64,000 bases of DNA. Origin: an uncultured Lachnospiraceae bacterium (lineage in GTDB: Bacteria > Bacillota > Clostridia > Lachnospirales > Lachnospiraceae). Below are positions 17,724 to 27,438 of the stretch, piece after piece. Each line of letters begins with the position of its first letter. The first letter of the stretch is position 1. The DNA lies in contig CAJULG010000002.1 of the NCBI GenBank assembly GCA_910587045.1, forward strand, positions 1-64,000, read 5' to 3'. The position numbers were made by a program, and so were the translations under genes. The notes under the pieces were generated by a model. That model was given only the letters and a program-made list of their open reading frames with translations. It had not been told where the DNA came from and did not search any database.

Positions 17724-18550
17724 AATTAACGATGTTGGGTACCGGGAATGCTACTGTAACAGAATGCTTTAATACCTGCTTCGTTTTTTCAAATGAAGAA
17801 AACATGCATTTCCTGATCGACACCGGCGGTGGTAACCGGATCTTAAAGGTATTAAAGGACTGCAATATTGATCTGGACGGGATTCATGACATTTTCCTGA
17901 CCCACGAGCATATAGATCATCTGCTGGGAATCCTGTGGCTGATCCGTACCATTGGGACGAAGATCGATCAGGGCGGTTATGAAGGAACCCTGAGCATTTA
18001 CTGTCATAGTGAGCTGATCGGGAAGGTATGTGCCATGGCAGAGATGACGATCCAGCAGAAGATATGCAGACATATAGGAAAGGAAATACTATTTGTCGCC
18101 ATTGAGACCGGAGATCAGATGAAGATACTGGATAGTGATGTGACCTTTTTTGATATCGGATCCACAAAGGCGAAACAGTTCGGATTTACCATGGTAACAA
18201 AGGATGGGATCAAGCTCTCCTGTCTGGGAGATGAGCCATACAATCCGGAGAATGAGAGTTTTGTTCAGAACAGCGACTGGCTGATGCATGAAGCATTCTG
18301 TTTATATGGGGAAGCAGATCGGTTTCAGCCGTATGAAAAGCATCACAGTACCGTAAAGGAGGCCTGTGAAACAGCCTCCCGCTTAGGTGTGAGTCATCTG
18401 ATCCTGTATCATACGGAGGAAACACATCTGAGAAACCGGAAGGAATTGTATACGGAGGAAGGAAGCAGATATTATTCGGGAAATCTGTATGTGCCGGATG
18501 ATCTGGAATGGTTCGAGATCAGACGGTCATTGCGGTTTCCCAATACATAA
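17720..18550 (+). CDS. Metallo-beta-lactamase fold hydrolase, RNase Z-like
   Basis: A 276-residue protein with the metal-binding LTHEHIDHLLG motif, a later DEPYNPENES region and ILYHTEETH supplying the distal ligand. The opening MKLTMLGTGNATVTECFNTCFVF is typical of the RNase Z/arylsulfatase-type branch. It may process RNA or a small phosphoester; no exosite marking it as true RNase Z is clear. Translation is coupled to the SseB-like gene through a 4-bp overlap. Confidence 0.8.
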   Translation: MKLTMLGTGNATVTECFNTCFVFSNEENMHFLIDTGGGNRILKVLKDCNIDLDGIHDIFLTHEHIDHLLGILWLIRTIGTKIDQGGYEGTLSIYCHSELIGKVCAMAEMTIQQKICRHIGKEILFVAIETGDQMKILDSDVTFFDIGSTKAKQFGFTMVTKDGIKLSCLGDEPYNPENESFVQNSDWLMHEAFCLYGEADRFQPYEKHHSTVKEACETASRLGVSHLILYHTEETHLRNRKELYTEEGSRYYSGNLYVPDDLEWFEIRRSLRFPNT

Positions 18551-18601
18551 AAGCGAAAGATGATCGAAGGATTTTGTTAAAATGATAAGGGGAGGACGAA
18601 T

Positions 18602-19174
18602 ATGGGTAAGGTGATCAAGAAGTGTCTTGCATGTGGTACGCTGAATCAGTATGATGCAAAGACCTGTAAAAAATGTGAATGTCCTTTGCTGGCAGATGTT
18701 GATCAGGAGGACGAGATTCTGGGGATTGATCCGATGGAGGCGGCGTTGGATGATGCCGTGCAGGCGCAGGAGGATGATGTCGTCGCACAGATTCTGCGGG
18801 AGCAGGCAGAGAATGCGAAGAAGATCGTAGCGAAAGAAAAGGAGATCGAAGAACGCAGGCAAAAGAGACTGTCCAGATCGACCGGAACCTCCCGCTTCGG
18901 TGTACCATCGGAAGGAAGTGGTTCTTCCTTTGGCTTCTCTCTGGGCGGAGAAGGCAGAAGCGTGGCACCGCAACGAACCGGGACGGCTTCAGCCGGCAGG
19001 AGTACGGGTGGCTCCGGCGGTTTTCGGATCAGTAACGGAGAATATCAGGTAAGAGATGAGCATGCACCGGGTCAGGTGAATTTAGGAGGCGGCTCCCTGC
19101 GAATGCAGGCAATCCGGCAGAATCAGACCGGACAGGGTGGAGAAGCGCCGGATAAAAAGAAGAAAAAGAAATAA
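18602..19174 (+). CDS. Zinc-ribbon protein with low-complexity tail
   Basis: A 190-residue protein of unknown function. An N-terminal CLACGTLNQYDAKTCKKCECPL forms a four-cysteine zinc ribbon. An acidic helix (about 35-65) is followed by a charged coiled-coil-like stretch (AKEKEIEERRQKR) and a Ser/Gly/Arg-rich disordered region. The C-terminus is a lysine run. The gene sits between the hydrolase and methionine aminopeptidase and may be an adaptor, but nothing more can be said. Confidence 0.6.
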   Translation: MGKVIKKCLACGTLNQYDAKTCKKCECPLLADVDQEDEILGIDPMEAALDDAVQAQEDDVVAQILREQAENAKKIVAKEKEIEERRQKRLSRSTGTSRFGVPSEGSGSSFGFSLGGEGRSVAPQRTGTASAGRSTGGSGGFRISNGEYQVRDEHAPGQVNLGGGSLRMQAIRQNQTGQGGEAPDKKKKKK

Positions 19175-19202
19175 ACAGAACATTCAGAAAGAAGTGACAG
19201 GA

Positions 19203-20072
19203 ATGCGGATTGGCAGAAATGAGCCTTGTTGGTGTGGAAGCGGAAAAAAATATAAGACATGTCATATGCAGTTAGACGAAAAGCTGACAGCTTACCAGTT
19301 AAAGGGAGCAAAGGTGCCGACTCATAAGATGATAAAAACACAGGAACAGATTGATGGCATACGGAAGGCCGGCGAAGTCAATACCAGAGTGCTGGATTAT
19401 GTAGAGCCATTTGTAACGGAAGGAATTTCAACCGGTGAGCTGAACCGGCTGGTACATGAATATACACTGGAGCTGGGAGGGATTCCGGCACCGCTGAATT
19501 ATAAGGGATATCCCAAGAGTGTATGTACTTCCATTGATGAGGTGGTATGCCATGGCATACCGGATGATAAGCGGATCCTGCAGTCCGGTGAGATCGTGAA
19601 TGTCGATTGTACGACCATATACAATGGTTATTATGGAGATGCCTCCAGAATGTATTGTATCGGTGAGGTCACGCCGGAAAAGCAGCAGCTGGTACAGGTG
19701 ACGAAGGAATGTCTGGATATTGGTTACCAGATGGTAAAGCCATGGACGTTCCTGGGAGATATGGGGGTTGCAGTGAACCAGCATGCCATGGAGCATGGCT
19801 ACAGCGTGGTCCGGGAGATCGGCGGTCATGGCGTGGGTGTGGAGTTTCATGAGGATCCCTGGGTCAGCCACATCGGGCGGCCGGGCGGTGATTATCTCTT
19901 GGCGCCGGGAATGGTATTTACCATTGAGCCGATGGTGAACATGGGGAAAGCGGATATCTGGGAGGATGAGACAGACGGCTGGACGGTACGGACAGTAGAT
20001 GGAAGTCCCTCTGCCCAGTGGGAATATACCATTTTAGTAACCGAAACCGGGGCAGAGATTTTATCCCGTTGA
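19203..20072 (+). CDS. map: Methionine aminopeptidase with N-terminal SEC-C zinc motif
   Basis: A 289-residue enzyme that removes the initiator methionine from new proteins. The start MRIGRNEPCWCGSGKKYKTCH is a SEC-C zinc finger that probably brings it to the ribosome. The catalytic domain has the ligands in VDCTTIYNGYYGDASRMY, GGHGVGVEFHEDP, FTIEPMV and the final WEYTILV. An upstream extension to 19137 overlaps the previous gene and lacks a ribosome site, so ATG 19203 is used. Confidence 0.93.
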   Translation: MRIGRNEPCWCGSGKKYKTCHMQLDEKLTAYQLKGAKVPTHKMIKTQEQIDGIRKAGEVNTRVLDYVEPFVTEGISTGELNRLVHEYTLELGGIPAPLNYKGYPKSVCTSIDEVVCHGIPDDKRILQSGEIVNVDCTTIYNGYYGDASRMYCIGEVTPEKQQLVQVTKECLDIGYQMVKPWTFLGDMGVAVNQHAMEHGYSVVREIGGHGVGVEFHEDPWVSHIGRPGGDYLLAPGMVFTIEPMVNMGKADIWEDETDGWTVRTVDGSPSAQWEYTILVTETGAEILSR

Positions 20073-20088
20073 CAGGAGGAAACATAAG

Positions 20089-22266
20089 ATGAAATTATTT
20101 CAGGGAATGCGGGGAAGTATTTTGATCTTCTCTATTATATATGTGCTGATCGGATTATTGCTGCTCATCATGTCAGATGCGTCCATGCTGACCGTCAGCT
20201 ATGTCTTTGCAGTCCTTCTTGTCATAACCGGACTGATCCTGACGATGTATTATATCGGACGGGAGGTAACGATCGCGAATGAGAGCTATGATCTGGTTGC
20301 CGGTGTTGTATCTGCCAGTGCCGGTGTCTATCTGCTGCTGCATGCAAAGGAGTTATACCCTATGCTGCCGGCCGTTATGGGGCTGCTGGTGATCTTAAGC
20401 GGCATCATTACCTTTCAGAATGCATTGGATATGCGACGGACAAAGCAGGTTTTCTGGGCTCCGGTTTTTCTGGTCTCCCTGATCAGCATTGCACTGGGCT
20501 TTGTGGTATTGTATTTTCCGTTTGAAAAGTCCAGTAATTATCTTCGTGTGATCGGAATCTCCATGTTCATAAGCGGTGGGATTGACATCCTGACTGCTGT
20601 CTGGCAGGCAGTAAAGCAGCATGGTGCGGACACCATATCTGGAGAAGTCCGTTCTGCAGTCGGCAGGGCGAAGCAGGAGGTAGTAGAAACCGCAGTGCAG
20701 GTAAAAAAAGAAGTTGCAACCATGAAGGAGAACAAGTATAATAAGGCATTGGAAAAAACGAAAGGAAGCAATAAGAAAATGGAAGTAATATATTCGAGTA
20801 CCAGAAATGCATCTGAAACTGCAACAGCATCCCAGGCAATATTAAAGGGTCTGGCGGAAAACGGAGGATTGTTTGTTCCCAATACCATCCCGGCACTGGA
20901 TGTCGCATTTGAGGATCTGGCAAAGATGTCATATCAGGAAGTGGCCTATGAGGTCATGAGCCGGATGCTGACTGACTTTACGGAAGAGGAATTAAAGAAC
21001 TGTATACGCAGTGCGTATGATTCCAAGTTCGACACGCCCCAGATCGCTCCATTACGGAAGGTGCATGGTGCCAATTACCTGGAATTATTCCATGGTTCCA
21101 CGATTGCTTTCAAGGATATGGCTTTATCCATCTTACCATACCTGCTGACCACTTCAGCAAAGAAGAACCGGATTAAGAATGATATTGTGATCCTGACTGC
21201 TACCTCCGGCGATACCGGAAAAGCAGCACTGGCCGGTTTTGCAGATGTACCGGGAACCAGAATTATCGTATTTTATCCAAAGAATGGTGTCAGCCCGATC
21301 CAGGAGAAGCAGATGCTGACGCAGAAAGGGGATAATACTGCAGTGGTTGGTATCATCGGTAATTTTGATGATGCACAGACCGGGGTTAAGAATATGTTCA
21401 ATGACAAGGAATTTGCCGGAGAGATGGAGGCAGCCAATATGCAGTTTTCTTCTGCAAATTCCATTAATATCGGACGTCTGGTTCCGCAGATGGTATATTA
21501 TGTATATGCTTATTCCAGACTGGTAGCAGATGGTACGCTGCAGGCGGGAGAGCCGATGAATGTAGTGGTACCGACCGGTAACTTTGGCAATATCCTGGCT
21601 GCTTATTATGCAAAGGAGATGGGACTGCCGATCCGGAAGTTTATCTGTGCCTCCAATGAGAATAAAGTGCTGTATGATTTCTTCCAGACCGGGGAATATG
21701 ATAAGAATCGGGACTTTATCCTGACCTCCTCACCATCCATGGATATTCTGATCTCCAGCAATCTGGAACGTCTGATCTATAAGATCGCAGGAAATGATGC
21801 CGGGAAAAATGCGGCTCTCATGAAACAGTTAAATGAGGAAGGAAGATATACCATCTCTCCGGAGATGAAAGAACGTCTGTCTGAGTTCTATGGCGGTTAT
21901 GCAAGTGAATCAGAAACCGCTGCAACCATTAAGAAGGTATATGATATCGCTGCCTATATCATGGATACACATACTGCTGTTGCAGCGACAGTATACGATA
22001 AATACGTGGCAGAAACCGGAGATAAGACACCGACTGTGATCGCTTCTACTGCCAGCCCGTATAAATTTACCCGAAGCGTCATGAATGCCATTGACAGGGA
22101 TTATGACAGCAAAGGTGATTTTGAACTGGTGGACGAACTGAACCGTTTGTCCGGAGTGGCAGTTCCACAGGCAATCGAGGATATCCGTTCTGCACCGATC
22201 CTGCATGATACAGTATGTGATAAGAGCGAGATGAAGACAGTGGTAAAAAAGATATTAGGAATATAA
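20089..22266 (+). CDS. thrC: HdeD-like membrane domain fused to threonine synthase
   Basis: One unbroken 725-codon frame. Residues 1-180 have about six hydrophobic segments in pairs, as in the HdeD/DUF308 family (SILIFSIIYVLIGLLLLIM onward). Residues 185-230 are a charged amphipathic linker. From Met231 (MEVIYSSTRN) a complete threonine synthase follows, with the PLP lysine Lys342 in GSTIAFKDMALS, TATSGDTGKAALAG and VPTGNFGNILAAYY. It converts phosphohomoserine to threonine. AAAGGAAG lies 10 bases before codon 231, so a free 495-residue enzyme might also be made from an internal start. hom, lysC and the homoserine kinase candidate are about 9-12 kb upstream. Confidence 0.9.
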   Translation: MKLFQGMRGSILIFSIIYVLIGLLLLIMSDASMLTVSYVFAVLLVITGLILTMYYIGREVTIANESYDLVAGVVSASAGVYLLLHAKELYPMLPAVMGLLVILSGIITFQNALDMRRTKQVFWAPVFLVSLISIALGFVVLYFPFEKSSNYLRVIGISMFISGGIDILTAVWQAVKQHGADTISGEVRSAVGRAKQEVVETAVQVKKEVATMKENKYNKALEKTKGSNKKMEVIYSSTRNASETATASQAILKGLAENGGLFVPNTIPALDVAFEDLAKMSYQEVAYEVMSRMLTDFTEEELKNCIRSAYDSKFDTPQIAPLRKVHGANYLELFHGSTIAFKDMALSILPYLLTTSAKKNRIKNDIVILTATSGDTGKAALAGFADVPGTRIIVFYPKNGVSPIQEKQMLTQKGDNTAVVGIIGNFDDAQTGVKNMFNDKEFAGEMEAANMQFSSANSINIGRLVPQMVYYVYAYSRLVADGTLQAGEPMNVVVPTGNFGNILAAYYAKEMGLPIRKFICASNENKVLYDFFQTGEYDKNRDFILTSSPSMDILISSNLERLIYKIAGNDAGKNAALMKQLNEEGRYTISPEMKERLSEFYGGYASESETAATIKKVYDIAAYIMDTHTAVAATVYDKYVAETGDKTPTVIASTASPYKFTRSVMNAIDRDYDSKGDFELVDELNRLSGVAVPQAIEDIRSAPILHDTVCDKSEMKTVVKKILGI

Positions 22267-22337
22267 TGTATTACAAGACTGTTCATTCGTACCTTCCAGT
22301 CTATAAATAAAACCGGGACCGCATTACTTGAATGATC

Positions 22338-22371
22338 AAGGCACATGGGTTCTGCCCATGTGCCTTATTTT
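22338..22371 (+). terminator. Intrinsic terminator after the threonine synthase fusion
   Basis: AAGGCACATGGG (22338-22349) and CCCATGTGCCTT (22355-22366) form a perfect 12-bp stem followed by ATTTT. Confidence 0.8.
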
Positions 22372-22430
22372 GTGCGAAAGCACAGGACAGGAAGAGCGTT
22401 TATATTAACAATGATGAATAAGGAGGAACC

Positions 22431-22856
22431 ATGTATACCATAGAAACACAAACAAGCTTTGACAGTGCTCACTTTCTGGCAGGTTATCAGGGAAAGTGCG
22501 GTAACATTCACGGACACCGCTGGACGGTGAAGGTGATCGCGAAAGGAGAGGCCTTAGAAGAGAACAGGGCGCAGACCAGAGGGATGCTGATGGATTTTTC
22601 CCAGTTAAAGGCGGCTCTGCAGGAAATGGGAAATGCAATGGATCATGTGTTGATCCTGGAACGTGGAACCATGGCGGAGGATACGCTTGGGTGTTTAAAG
22701 CGGGATGGTTTTCGGATGGTGGAGGTGGATTTTCGCCCTACCGCAGAGAATCTTGCCCGGTGGTTTTATGACAGACTCATGGAGCAGGGATTTTCCCTGC
22801 AATCCGTTGTGGTTTATGAGACCCCGAATAATTGTGCAGCATATGGAGCGGAATAG
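22431..22856 (+). CDS. queD: 6-carboxytetrahydropterin synthase
   Basis: A 141-residue QueD, second step of queuosine synthesis. The zinc histidines are in FDSAHFLAG and GNIHGHRW, and the catalytic cysteine is in GKCGNIHGH. MDFSQLKAAL and ETPNNCAAYG complete the family pattern. AGGAGG precedes the ATG. queE, folE and queC follow in tight order, so one transcript supplies all steps from GTP to preQ0. No preQ1 riboswitch is recognisable in the leader. Confidence 0.94.
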   Translation: MYTIETQTSFDSAHFLAGYQGKCGNIHGHRWTVKVIAKGEALEENRAQTRGMLMDFSQLKAALQEMGNAMDHVLILERGTMAEDTLGCLKRDGFRMVEVDFRPTAENLARWFYDRLMEQGFSLQSVVVYETPNNCAAYGAE

Positions 22857-22864
22857 GAGTATAT

Positions 22865-23530
22865 ATGGAATACAGGATAGCAGAGACATTTGTGAGCATC
22901 AATGGTGAAGGACAGCATGCCGGTGAACTTGCAGTATTTATCCGGTTTGCCGGTTGTAATCTGAACTGCAGCTACTGTGATACCGCCTGGGTCAATCAGA
23001 AGGATGCAGAGGTTCAGAGTATGAGTGGAGAAGCCCTGACTGCCTATGTCAGGGAATCCGGAGTACGGAATGTTACGATCACCGGTGGTGAGCCTCTGAT
23101 ACAGCCGGGGATACAGGAATTGTTGGAGCAACTGGGAAGCATACCGGATATCCGGATAGAGATTGAGACCAACGGAAGCATTGCGATCCGGCCTTTTACC
23201 GGTCTCAGGATCCGGCCGTCTTTTACCCTGGATTATAAGCTGCCGGGAAGCGGTATGGAAGCAGCCATGCAGACAGAGAACTACCGTTATCTGGAACAGG
23301 GGGATACGGTAAAGTTCGTGATTTCAGATCAGGAGGATTTAAGGCGGGCAAGGCAGATCATACAGGAGCATCATCTGCAGGGAACCTGTGGGATCTATTT
23401 CAGTCCGGTATTCGGACGGATCGAACCTGTGGAAATTGTCAATGACATGCTGGCTCATAAATTGAACCAGGTACATATGCAGCTACAGCTGCATAAGTTT
23501 ATCTGGTCGCCGGAGCAGCGCGGGGTATAG
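22865..23530 (+). CDS. queE: 7-carboxy-7-deazaguanine synthase
   Basis: A 221-residue radical SAM enzyme. The iron-sulfur cysteines are in FAGCNLNCSYCDTAW (CX3CX2C), and VTITGGEPLIQPG provides the SAM-binding glycines. It converts carboxytetrahydropterin to CDG. ATG 22865 follows GGAG at six bases; the upstream in-frame extension overlaps queD and is rejected. The start lies nine bases after queD. Confidence 0.94.
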   Translation: MEYRIAETFVSINGEGQHAGELAVFIRFAGCNLNCSYCDTAWVNQKDAEVQSMSGEALTAYVRESGVRNVTITGGEPLIQPGIQELLEQLGSIPDIRIEIETNGSIAIRPFTGLRIRPSFTLDYKLPGSGMEAAMQTENYRYLEQGDTVKFVISDQEDLRRARQIIQEHHLQGTCGIYFSPVFGRIEPVEIVNDMLAHKLNQVHMQLQLHKFIWSPEQRGV

Positions 23531-23542
23531 GAGGAAATAAAG

Positions 23543-24124
23543 ATGGCGATTGATACAAAAGCAATAGAAGAGCATATCCGGGGAATCCTGCTGGCATTAG
23601 GAGAGGATCCGGACCGGGAAGGCTTGCGGGAGACCCCGGAGCGGGTCGCAAGAATGTACGAAGAGATATTTGAGGGAATGAATTATTCCAATGCAGAGAT
23701 TGCCCGGATGTACGGGAAGAGTTTCCAGGCGCCGGCCGGTCAGGATGACATGGTGGTAGTGAAGGACATCGAGGTATTCAGTTATTGTGAGCATCATATG
23801 GCATTAATGTATGATATGAAGGTCAGTGTGGCATATCTGCCGGGAGAACGGGTTCTTGGATTAAGCAAGCTTGCCCGGATCGCAGATATGGCGGCAAAGC
23901 GGCTGCAGTTACAGGAGCGGATCGGTTCGGATATCGCAGAGATCATTCAGATGGCAGCGGATACACCGGATGTTGCAGTTCTGATCACAGCGAATCATAG
24001 CTGCATGACAGCAAGGGGAATCAGGAAGCCCTCCGCTAAGACAGTCACAACTACGTTTCGCGGACGCTTTGAAACGGAGGCTTTCTTGCAGGATCGTTTC
24101 TTTAGGATGCTGAATCAGCAGTAA
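23543..24124 (+). CDS. folE: GTP cyclohydrolase I
   Basis: A 193-residue type IA enzyme that opens GTP to dihydroneopterin triphosphate. Zinc ligands are in YCEHHMALM and ANHSCMTARG; VLGLSKLARI and RETPERVARMYEE are family signatures. Placed between queE and queC, it probably feeds queuosine as well as folate. GGAGG precedes the ATG. Confidence 0.95.
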   Translation: MAIDTKAIEEHIRGILLALGEDPDREGLRETPERVARMYEEIFEGMNYSNAEIARMYGKSFQAPAGQDDMVVVKDIEVFSYCEHHMALMYDMKVSVAYLPGERVLGLSKLARIADMAAKRLQLQERIGSDIAEIIQMAADTPDVAVLITANHSCMTARGIRKPSAKTVTTTFRGRFETEAFLQDRFFRMLNQQ

Positions 24125-24146
24125 ATGGAAGAAGGAGGAGATCAAA

Positions 24147-24809
24147 ATGAAGAATAAACGACAGGCGGTTGTCATATTCAGCGGCGGACAGGACAGTACC
24201 ACATGTCTCTTCTGGGCGCGCAAGCAGTACGAGGAGGTGATCGCCATTTCCTTTGACTACGGGCAGCGGCACAGGAAGGAGCTGGAATGTGCGGCAGCGC
24301 TGGCAGAAGAATACGGGGTTGAGCATCATATATTAGACCTGCATCTCCTGAATGAACTGGCACCCAATTCCCTGACCCGGAGTGAGATCACAGTAGATCC
24401 GGATGCCCCGGAAACCGGTACGCCCAACAGCTTTGTGGATGGAAGAAATATGGTATTCTTAACCTATGCTGCCATCTTTGCAAAGCAGCGGGGAATTACA
24501 GATCTGATCACGGGAGTTTCCCAGAGTGATTTTAGCGGATATCCGGATTGCAGGGATGTATTTATCAAATCACTGAATACAACGCTCAATCTGGCAATGG
24601 ATTATGAATTCGATATCCGGACGCCCTTAATGTGGATTGATAAAGAGGCAACCTGGGCCATGGCAGATGACCTGGGGATTCTGGATGTCATATACAGAAA
24701 AACCCTGACCTGCTATAACGGGATCATTGGTCAGGGCTGTGGAAACTGTCCGGCCTGTAAGCTGCGACAAAAGGGATACGACCGGTATATGCAGCAGAAG
24801 AAAAAGTAG
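24147..24809 (+). CDS. queC: 7-cyano-7-deazaguanine synthase
   Basis: A 220-residue ATP-dependent enzyme making preQ0 from CDG and ammonia. The PP-loop is FSGGQDSTTCLFW near the N-terminus and the zinc site is the C-terminal CGNCPACKLR with an upstream CYNG. The conserved PNSFVDGRNMVFLTYAA is present. It is the last gene of the que operon; queA lies 35 kb downstream at 59780. Confidence 0.95.
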   Translation: MKNKRQAVVIFSGGQDSTTCLFWARKQYEEVIAISFDYGQRHRKELECAAALAEEYGVEHHILDLHLLNELAPNSLTRSEITVDPDAPETGTPNSFVDGRNMVFLTYAAIFAKQRGITDLITGVSQSDFSGYPDCRDVFIKSLNTTLNLAMDYEFDIRTPLMWIDKEATWAMADDLGILDVIYRKTLTCYNGIIGQGCGNCPACKLRQKGYDRYMQQKKK

Positions 24810-24811
24810 CA

Positions 24812-25702
24812 TCAGCGGATGATCTGTAACGCTTTCTGGTGGTTTTCTATGATGACATTCTTATGATTGCCACCGAATTCACCATCCATGACCCATGGAA
24901 TCTCTTCCTCCGATGTAATTTCAATGGCAGAGGCTTTAAAGCAATACATGTATTTTTCATTTACCTCACTGATCAGGAGAGAATTGATGATTGCCTGAAG
25001 CTCGATCGCATTGGAGGGAGTTTTGATCAACAGACATTCAAATATTCCGTCATCGAATTTCACATCTTCCGCCAGTACCACATTCCGCATGCCGCCGACA
25101 GAAAGAGAATTCGTGATCATGGCATAGATAAAGCTGTCTGTAATCTCCTGATCCTCATAGCGTATGGTTGCGCGATAGGAGGTGATCGTATTCAGACTCC
25201 GGATTCCTTTCATAATATAGGCAGCATGTCCGAATACATTCTTTACCTGCTGATCTGTGGAATAGGAGATTTCTGTAAATGCGCCAAACGCAGCAATATA
25301 GACGAAGTAATCCTTCTGGTTGAAGGAGCCGATATCTATCGGGAATGGATGTCCGCTGGTAATGTTCGTAACGGCAGCCAGAGGTTCTAAAGGAATCCCC
25401 AGACTTCTGGCAAAGTCATTGGTAGAGCCGGCTGGTATATAGCCCAGAGGGATACTGCATTTGCTGATCATAAATCCGGTTACCACATCATCCAGGGTAC
25501 CGTCTCCGCCGGCACACACGATCAGATCATAATCACTGCCTTCCGAGATAACGATATTCCTTCCATCAAAGGGTTGTCTGGTCGGGTAGACCGTAACCCG
25601 GTATCCGGCCTCGGAAAATGCATTTATAACATCAAAGAGGCGATCCTTAATATGTGTCTTTCCCGCAGTCGGATTCAGAATAAATAACATTTCATGCTTC
25701 AT
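24812..25702 (-). CDS. Diacylglycerol kinase family lipid kinase
   Basis: A 296-residue protein with NPTAGK near the N-terminus and the nucleotide-binding VCAGGDGTLDDVV and IPAGSTNDFARSLGIP, typical of the DagK/YegS family. It phosphorylates diacylglycerol or a related lipid at the inner face of the membrane. It converges on queC with only two bases between stops, and no terminator hairpin separates them. The start follows AGGAGG. Confidence 0.9.
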   Translation of the reverse strand: MKHEMLFILNPTAGKTHIKDRLFDVINAFSEAGYRVTVYPTRQPFDGRNIVISEGSDYDLIVCAGGDGTLDDVVTGFMISKCSIPLGYIPAGSTNDFARSLGIPLEPLAAVTNITSGHPFPIDIGSFNQKDYFVYIAAFGAFTEISYSTDQQVKNVFGHAAYIMKGIRSLNTITSYRATIRYEDQEITDSFIYAMITNSLSVGGMRNVVLAEDVKFDDGIFECLLIKTPSNAIELQAIINSLLISEVNEKYMYCFKASAIEITSEEEIPWVMDGEFGGNHKNVIIENHQKALQIIR

Positions 25703-25835
25703 GGAAGCTTCCTCCTATCAGATTAGTTCTAAAAAATCATATAGTTTAGTATATTATAACCGGAAAAAAATGACAATATTAAAATAACAGTTGAACCATG
25801 CACAAAGGATAGAGAAGTGCGTGCAACGGGAATAC

Positions 25836-25864
25836 TTGCCAATGCGGATAAAATAAATTATAAT
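25836..25864 (+). promoter_or_regulatory. glmM promoter
   Basis: TTGCCA (25836-25841), 17-base spacer, TATAAT (25859-25864), about 40 bases before the start codon. Confidence 0.65.
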
Positions 25865-25902
25865 AAATCAATGTGTTATCACATGGAAAGGGAAGTATGA
25901 TT

Positions 25903-27267
25903 ATGGGAAAATATTTTGGTACAGACGGATTTCGTGGAGAAGCAAATATAAATTTAACGGTTGAGCATGCCTATCAGGTTGGCCGGTTTCTGGGATATTA
26001 TTACGGGAAACAAAAGGATGGCGAGCGGGCAAGAGTCGTGATCGGCAAGGATACCAGGCGCTCCAGTTACATGTTTGAATATGCTCTGGTTTCCGGCTTG
26101 ACTGCCAGTGGCGCAGATGTATGTCTCATGCATGTGGTTCCGACCCCCGGCGTTTCCTATATTACACGGATTGACGAGTTTGACTGTGGGATTATGATCT
26201 CTGCCAGCCACAATCCTTTTTATGATAACGGGATTAAGATCATTAACGGCAATGGTTCTAAGATGGAAGCGGAGGTAGAGGAGCAGATTGAAGCCTATAT
26301 TGACGGAAAGCTTGGAGAAATTCCCCTTGCCACCAGAGAGAATATCGGACGGACCACGGACTATGCCAGCGGAAGGAATCGTTATATCGGCTACCTGATG
26401 ACCCTGGCTACCCGTTCCTTCAAGAATGTCCGGGTTGGCCTGGATTGTGCCAATGGTGCTTCTTCTACGGTAGCAAAGTATGTATTTGAAGCATTAGGTG
26501 CAAAGACCTATGTCATCAATGCAGAGCCGGACGGTACGAATATCAATGACGGATGCGGCTCTACCCATATTGAGGTATTGCAGGAATTTGTAAAGCGGAA
26601 GAATCTGGATATCGGATTTGCTTATGACGGAGATGCAGACCGGTGTCTGGCTGTGGATGATAAGGGGGAAGTCATTGATGGAGATAAGATTCTATATATG
26701 TGCGGCAGGTATCTGAAGTCCAGAGGCGAGCTTGCCAATGATACGGTCGTAACTACGGTAATGTCGAATCTTGGTCTGTATAAGGCATTTGACCGCTGCA
26801 AGATTAAATATGAAAAGACTGCAGTAGGAGATAAGTATGTATATGAAAATATGCTGGAGAACGGGCACTCTCTGGGTGGTGAGCAGTCCGGTCATATTAT
26901 TTTCAGTAAATTTGCCACTACCGGTGATGGTGTCCTGACTTCCCTGAAGATTATGGAGGTTATGTTAGAAAGCAAACAGAAGGTATCTGAGCTGTTTCAT
27001 GATCTGACCATTTATCCGCAGCTGCTTGAGAATGTCAGGGTGAAGAGTAAGCCGGAGGCAAAGGCAGATGAGGATGTCTGTGCCCTGGTAGCAGAGATTG
27101 AGAAGGAACTGGGAGAGGATGGAAGAATACTCTTGCGTGAAAGTGGTACAGAACCGCTGATCCGTGTTATGGTAGAAGCAAAAACGGATGAGCTCTGCCG
27201 GAAATATGTGGATCAGGTAGTCGATCTGCTGAAGAGAAAGGGACACAGTGTGGATTCCGGCAGTTGA
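25903..27267 (+). CDS. glmM: Phosphoglucosamine mutase
   Basis: A 454-residue enzyme that interconverts glucosamine-6-P and glucosamine-1-P for peptidoglycan precursors. It opens MGKYFGTDGFRGEAN, has the phosphoserine loop MISASHNPFYDNG, the metal loop FAYDGDADRCLA, the sugar-binding GGEQSGHI and the phosphate-binding RESGTEPLIRVM. I chose ATG 25903 as the conserved start with GGGAAG upstream; an ATG two codons earlier is possible. Confidence 0.94.
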   Translation: MGKYFGTDGFRGEANINLTVEHAYQVGRFLGYYYGKQKDGERARVVIGKDTRRSSYMFEYALVSGLTASGADVCLMHVVPTPGVSYITRIDEFDCGIMISASHNPFYDNGIKIINGNGSKMEAEVEEQIEAYIDGKLGEIPLATRENIGRTTDYASGRNRYIGYLMTLATRSFKNVRVGLDCANGASSTVAKYVFEALGAKTYVINAEPDGTNINDGCGSTHIEVLQEFVKRKNLDIGFAYDGDADRCLAVDDKGEVIDGDKILYMCGRYLKSRGELANDTVVTTVMSNLGLYKAFDRCKIKYEKTAVGDKYVYENMLENGHSLGGEQSGHIIFSKFATTGDGVLTSLKIMEVMLESKQKVSELFHDLTIYPQLLENVRVKSKPEAKADEDVCALVAEIEKELGEDGRILLRESGTEPLIRVMVEAKTDELCRKYVDQVVDLLKRKGHSVDSGS

Positions 27268-27438
27268 TGGGTGTGATTTATGGCTCGTGATCGGAATTTA
27301 CATAAATTTCATTACTTTCCTATAAATATGGATAGAATTTGATTTTGCTTTTTGCTATAATTTCTGTTAGTAATATACTGAAACAGGATCTATGCTTAGG
27401 AAAAGGACGGATTCGACGTACCGTTAATGGAGGAAGAT

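Noticed and set aside
22372..22430. preQ1 riboswitch before queD
   Set aside because: No preQ1-I type core with an A-rich tail pairing into the loop could be found between terminator and start codon.
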